Assembly (NCBI GenBank): GCA_007844125.1
Contig: CM017563.1
Span: 41,556,012 to 41,620,011 of the forward strand
DNA from: Sinonovacula constricta
Lineage: Eukaryota > Mollusca > Bivalvia > Cardiida > Solecurtidae
Direction: 5' to 3'
Length of the DNA: 64,000 bases
Positions within the stretch are counted from its first letter, which is position 1. Every line of letters begins with the position of its first letter. Below are positions 62,049 to 64,000 of the stretch, piece by piece. Below the pieces are notes generated by a model, which saw nothing but the letters and a program-made list of their open reading frames with translations, made no database searches and was not told where the DNA came from. The translations under genes were made by a program, and so were the position numbers.

Positions 62049-64000
62049 TTACAGGCCAGATACAGTGCCGAACTTGATTGGATTAAAAAACTTCAGACTC
62101 CATTTCCACTCGGTCTTAATGACAATATTTATCAGGCGGGCAATATTTCTAAAAATTCGAACATTGACATCTTTAGTATTCTATCTTTACGCAAGCGCAA
62201 ACGACGGTCTCATGGAATTAGAAAAAATCATAATCTTAAGCGCAGATTTAGGAAAACAGTTTCTATTCAAGATCTGAACACACTTTATATTCGATCTGGT
62301 ATTCACGCCTTACTTTGTACAGTTACCAATCTACCCTTGAAATCACTAGTGATTTTGGACAATGAGGCAGATAAAATATATTTACGTACTCATCCTTTAT
62401 ATGAGGTGGCTTCCATCATTCAAAAGTATACTACCCATGCTTTAAGACCTCATATAGATAAACAGTCTCAACATAAACGACATTTCATGAAAATCAAATA
62501 CATTAATAAAGGGATTGATTTTATCGACTTACCTAGTATCTTTCGGGACAAAAATATCATCAATAAAATCCCGTGTTACTTCGAAAACAAAGAAAACCCA
62601 ATGATTTGTTATAAGTACAAAAAACCTATTAGAGGTCTTATTTTTAATTACAACCAAACAGTAGCAGACCTTAACCTAAATGACCCTTCTCAAGATTCTT
62701 GTAACTGTTCAACTTCACCTTTCTGTTATTTACCTTCTGGCCATATCATTACTGGGGATTTAAACATCATCGATGACTACAAATTGAGAAAATTACTCTT
62801 TAAGGGCCCGAAATATCACCTGCAAGATGACATAGATTTTGACCTTTGTTGCAAAGAAATTGCTGATGCAATTAATCTGTTTGCCGATAGCTGGTGTAAG
62901 AGAGAAAACACGGATACAGTAGCACTTAATACTTGGAAGAAAGCCATTTTTAAGATAATAAAAAATCGCGTTAAATTCTACCGCTCCCATCCTTCTAGTT
63001 TACCTAAGAAACCTTTTTATCACTTAAAACATCTAAAACAGTCCTTTCATAATATTCACGATAAATTTGTACTTGTACCTGCAGCCAAAGCTTCAAACAA
63101 CATAATTTTTGTCTGACGACTTTATTACAAAAATATACTGAGTGCTGAGTTATCCACCACCAGTTCGTACTCTTGCACCAACCTTGACTTTCAGACAGTC
63201 ATTGACAAACATAAACAGATATTGCATAATTTCAGTATCAAAATAGAAACAAAGCAAGAAAAACTTCCTTCCTTGTACTGGATTCCTAAGCTTCACAAAA
63301 CACCATACAAGTCACGATTCATAGCTAATGCCAGCTCTAGCACCACCACTCACATATCTAAACTACTTACGTCTTGCCTTACAGCCGTTCGCAATCACGT
63401 TGTTAAATATTGTGAAAAAGTGTATGAAAATTCAGGAATTAACATGTTTTGGTCTATTAAAAATTCTTCAGAAGTCTTAGACAAGTTTCGTACTTTAAAC
63501 TTTCATTGCTCTGCAGTTAATACTTACGATTTCTCTACGCTGTACACTTCTTTACCTCATGATTTAATTAAGACCAAATTGATTGCTCTTATTGAGAAAA
63601 CATTTGCTCGAGAGCAACGTCTATATATTGCATGTCATGAAAGTAATGCATTTTTTACCAACACATTCTTAGAAAAGTTTACTATGTGGACTTGCACGGA
63701 TGTTTGTGAAGCTTTACGTTTTCTATTAGACAATATTTACATAAAATGCGGTGACACTTTATTTAGACAAGTAATTGGTATCCCTATGGGAACCAACTGT
63801 GCACCATTAATTGCAGATTTGTTTTTATACTGCTTTGAACGTGATTTCATGTTAACTTTATCCCCTTCAAACCAAAGCCACATTATAGAGGCTTTCAATT
63901 TAAAGTCACGCTATCTTGACGATATTCTAACTATAGATAATCCTTTCTTTTCTCAAATGATCCATCTGATTTACCCTCCAGAACTTACCCTTAATAAAGC
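62049..64000 (+). mobile_element. Penelope-like retroelement, RT region, 5'-truncated or spliced
   Basis: One frame is open from 62049 to the window end except for a single TGA at 63114-63116. It starts with a KLQTPFPLGLNDN segment that resembles the tail of a GIY-YIG endonuclease. A basic linker follows, then a Cys/His cluster (CNCSTSPFC..GH) near 62700-62735. The reverse transcriptase comes next, with YWIPKLHKTPYKSRFI, motif A (YDFSTLYTSLPH), motif B (GIPMGTNCAP) and motif C (RYLDDIL). An endonuclease tail upstream of the RT fits the Penelope-like elements with an N-terminal GIY-YIG. That family placement is from memory of the motifs and is less certain than the RT call. The stop falls in an FV-stop-R context ahead of the RT core. 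The element continues off the right edge. Confidence 0.8.

Noticed and set aside
62014..62277. 87-codon frame at the start of the retroelement
   Set aside because: It is a shadow; the homologous protein is read in another frame from 62049.

Overview
The window looks like nuclear DNA of a bivalve mollusc. It is AT-rich and gene-poor, with introns using ordinary GT..AG sites. It carries many simple repeats, tRNA-derived SINEs, MITE-like elements and a satellite-like repeat of a kind I associate with bivalves. I cannot name the species from sequence alone.

The genic content is a tandem, same-strand (+) cluster of tumour necrosis factor (TNF) ligand-superfamily genes. TNF-A (337-770) is the C-terminal TNF-homology exon of a gene entering from the left; it has an in-frame stop. 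TNF-B (13532-18207) is a complete four-exon gene for a type II membrane protein of about 297 residues. TNF-C (membrane exon 37123 to stop 41307) has the same exon architecture: a membrane/stalk exon ending in phase 0, a 37-nt exon, a phase 1-1 exon and a terminal exon. Its cytoplasmic tail appears to be built from four micro-exons (34220-36338) and perhaps a start exon at 27724. TNF-D (about 50780-56685) is a partial segmental duplicate of the 5' half of TNF-C. Several of its splice sites are damaged and no C-terminal TNF exon is visible.

The spaces between genes hold mobile and repetitive DNA. These include a 1261-bp non-autonomous hAT-like element with a perfect 8-bp target duplication (30936-32196) and a TIR element (25143-25597). 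There are two foldback palindromes (10160-10256, 27374-27522) and a LINE remnant (minus strand, 21960-22335). A GTCACGTGG satellite-like repeat is interrupted by a 738-bp LTR-like insertion. Other content is several SINE copies, an unnamed dispersed repeat in three copies, an inverted duplication (57040-57880 / 60240-60540), minisatellites and long trinucleotide tracts. The right end (62049-64000+) is the coding region of a Penelope-like retroelement, intact except for one in-frame TGA.

The most interesting signal is the micro-exon array upstream of the TNF-C membrane exon. It consists of tiny Cys-containing exons whose lengths are multiples of three. In the two that align best with TNF-D, every difference inside the aligned coding core is synonymous. 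This suggests a modular, possibly alternatively spliced, cytoplasmic tail on a TNF ligand. All exon calls rest on splice-site reading and family knowledge; no search was run.
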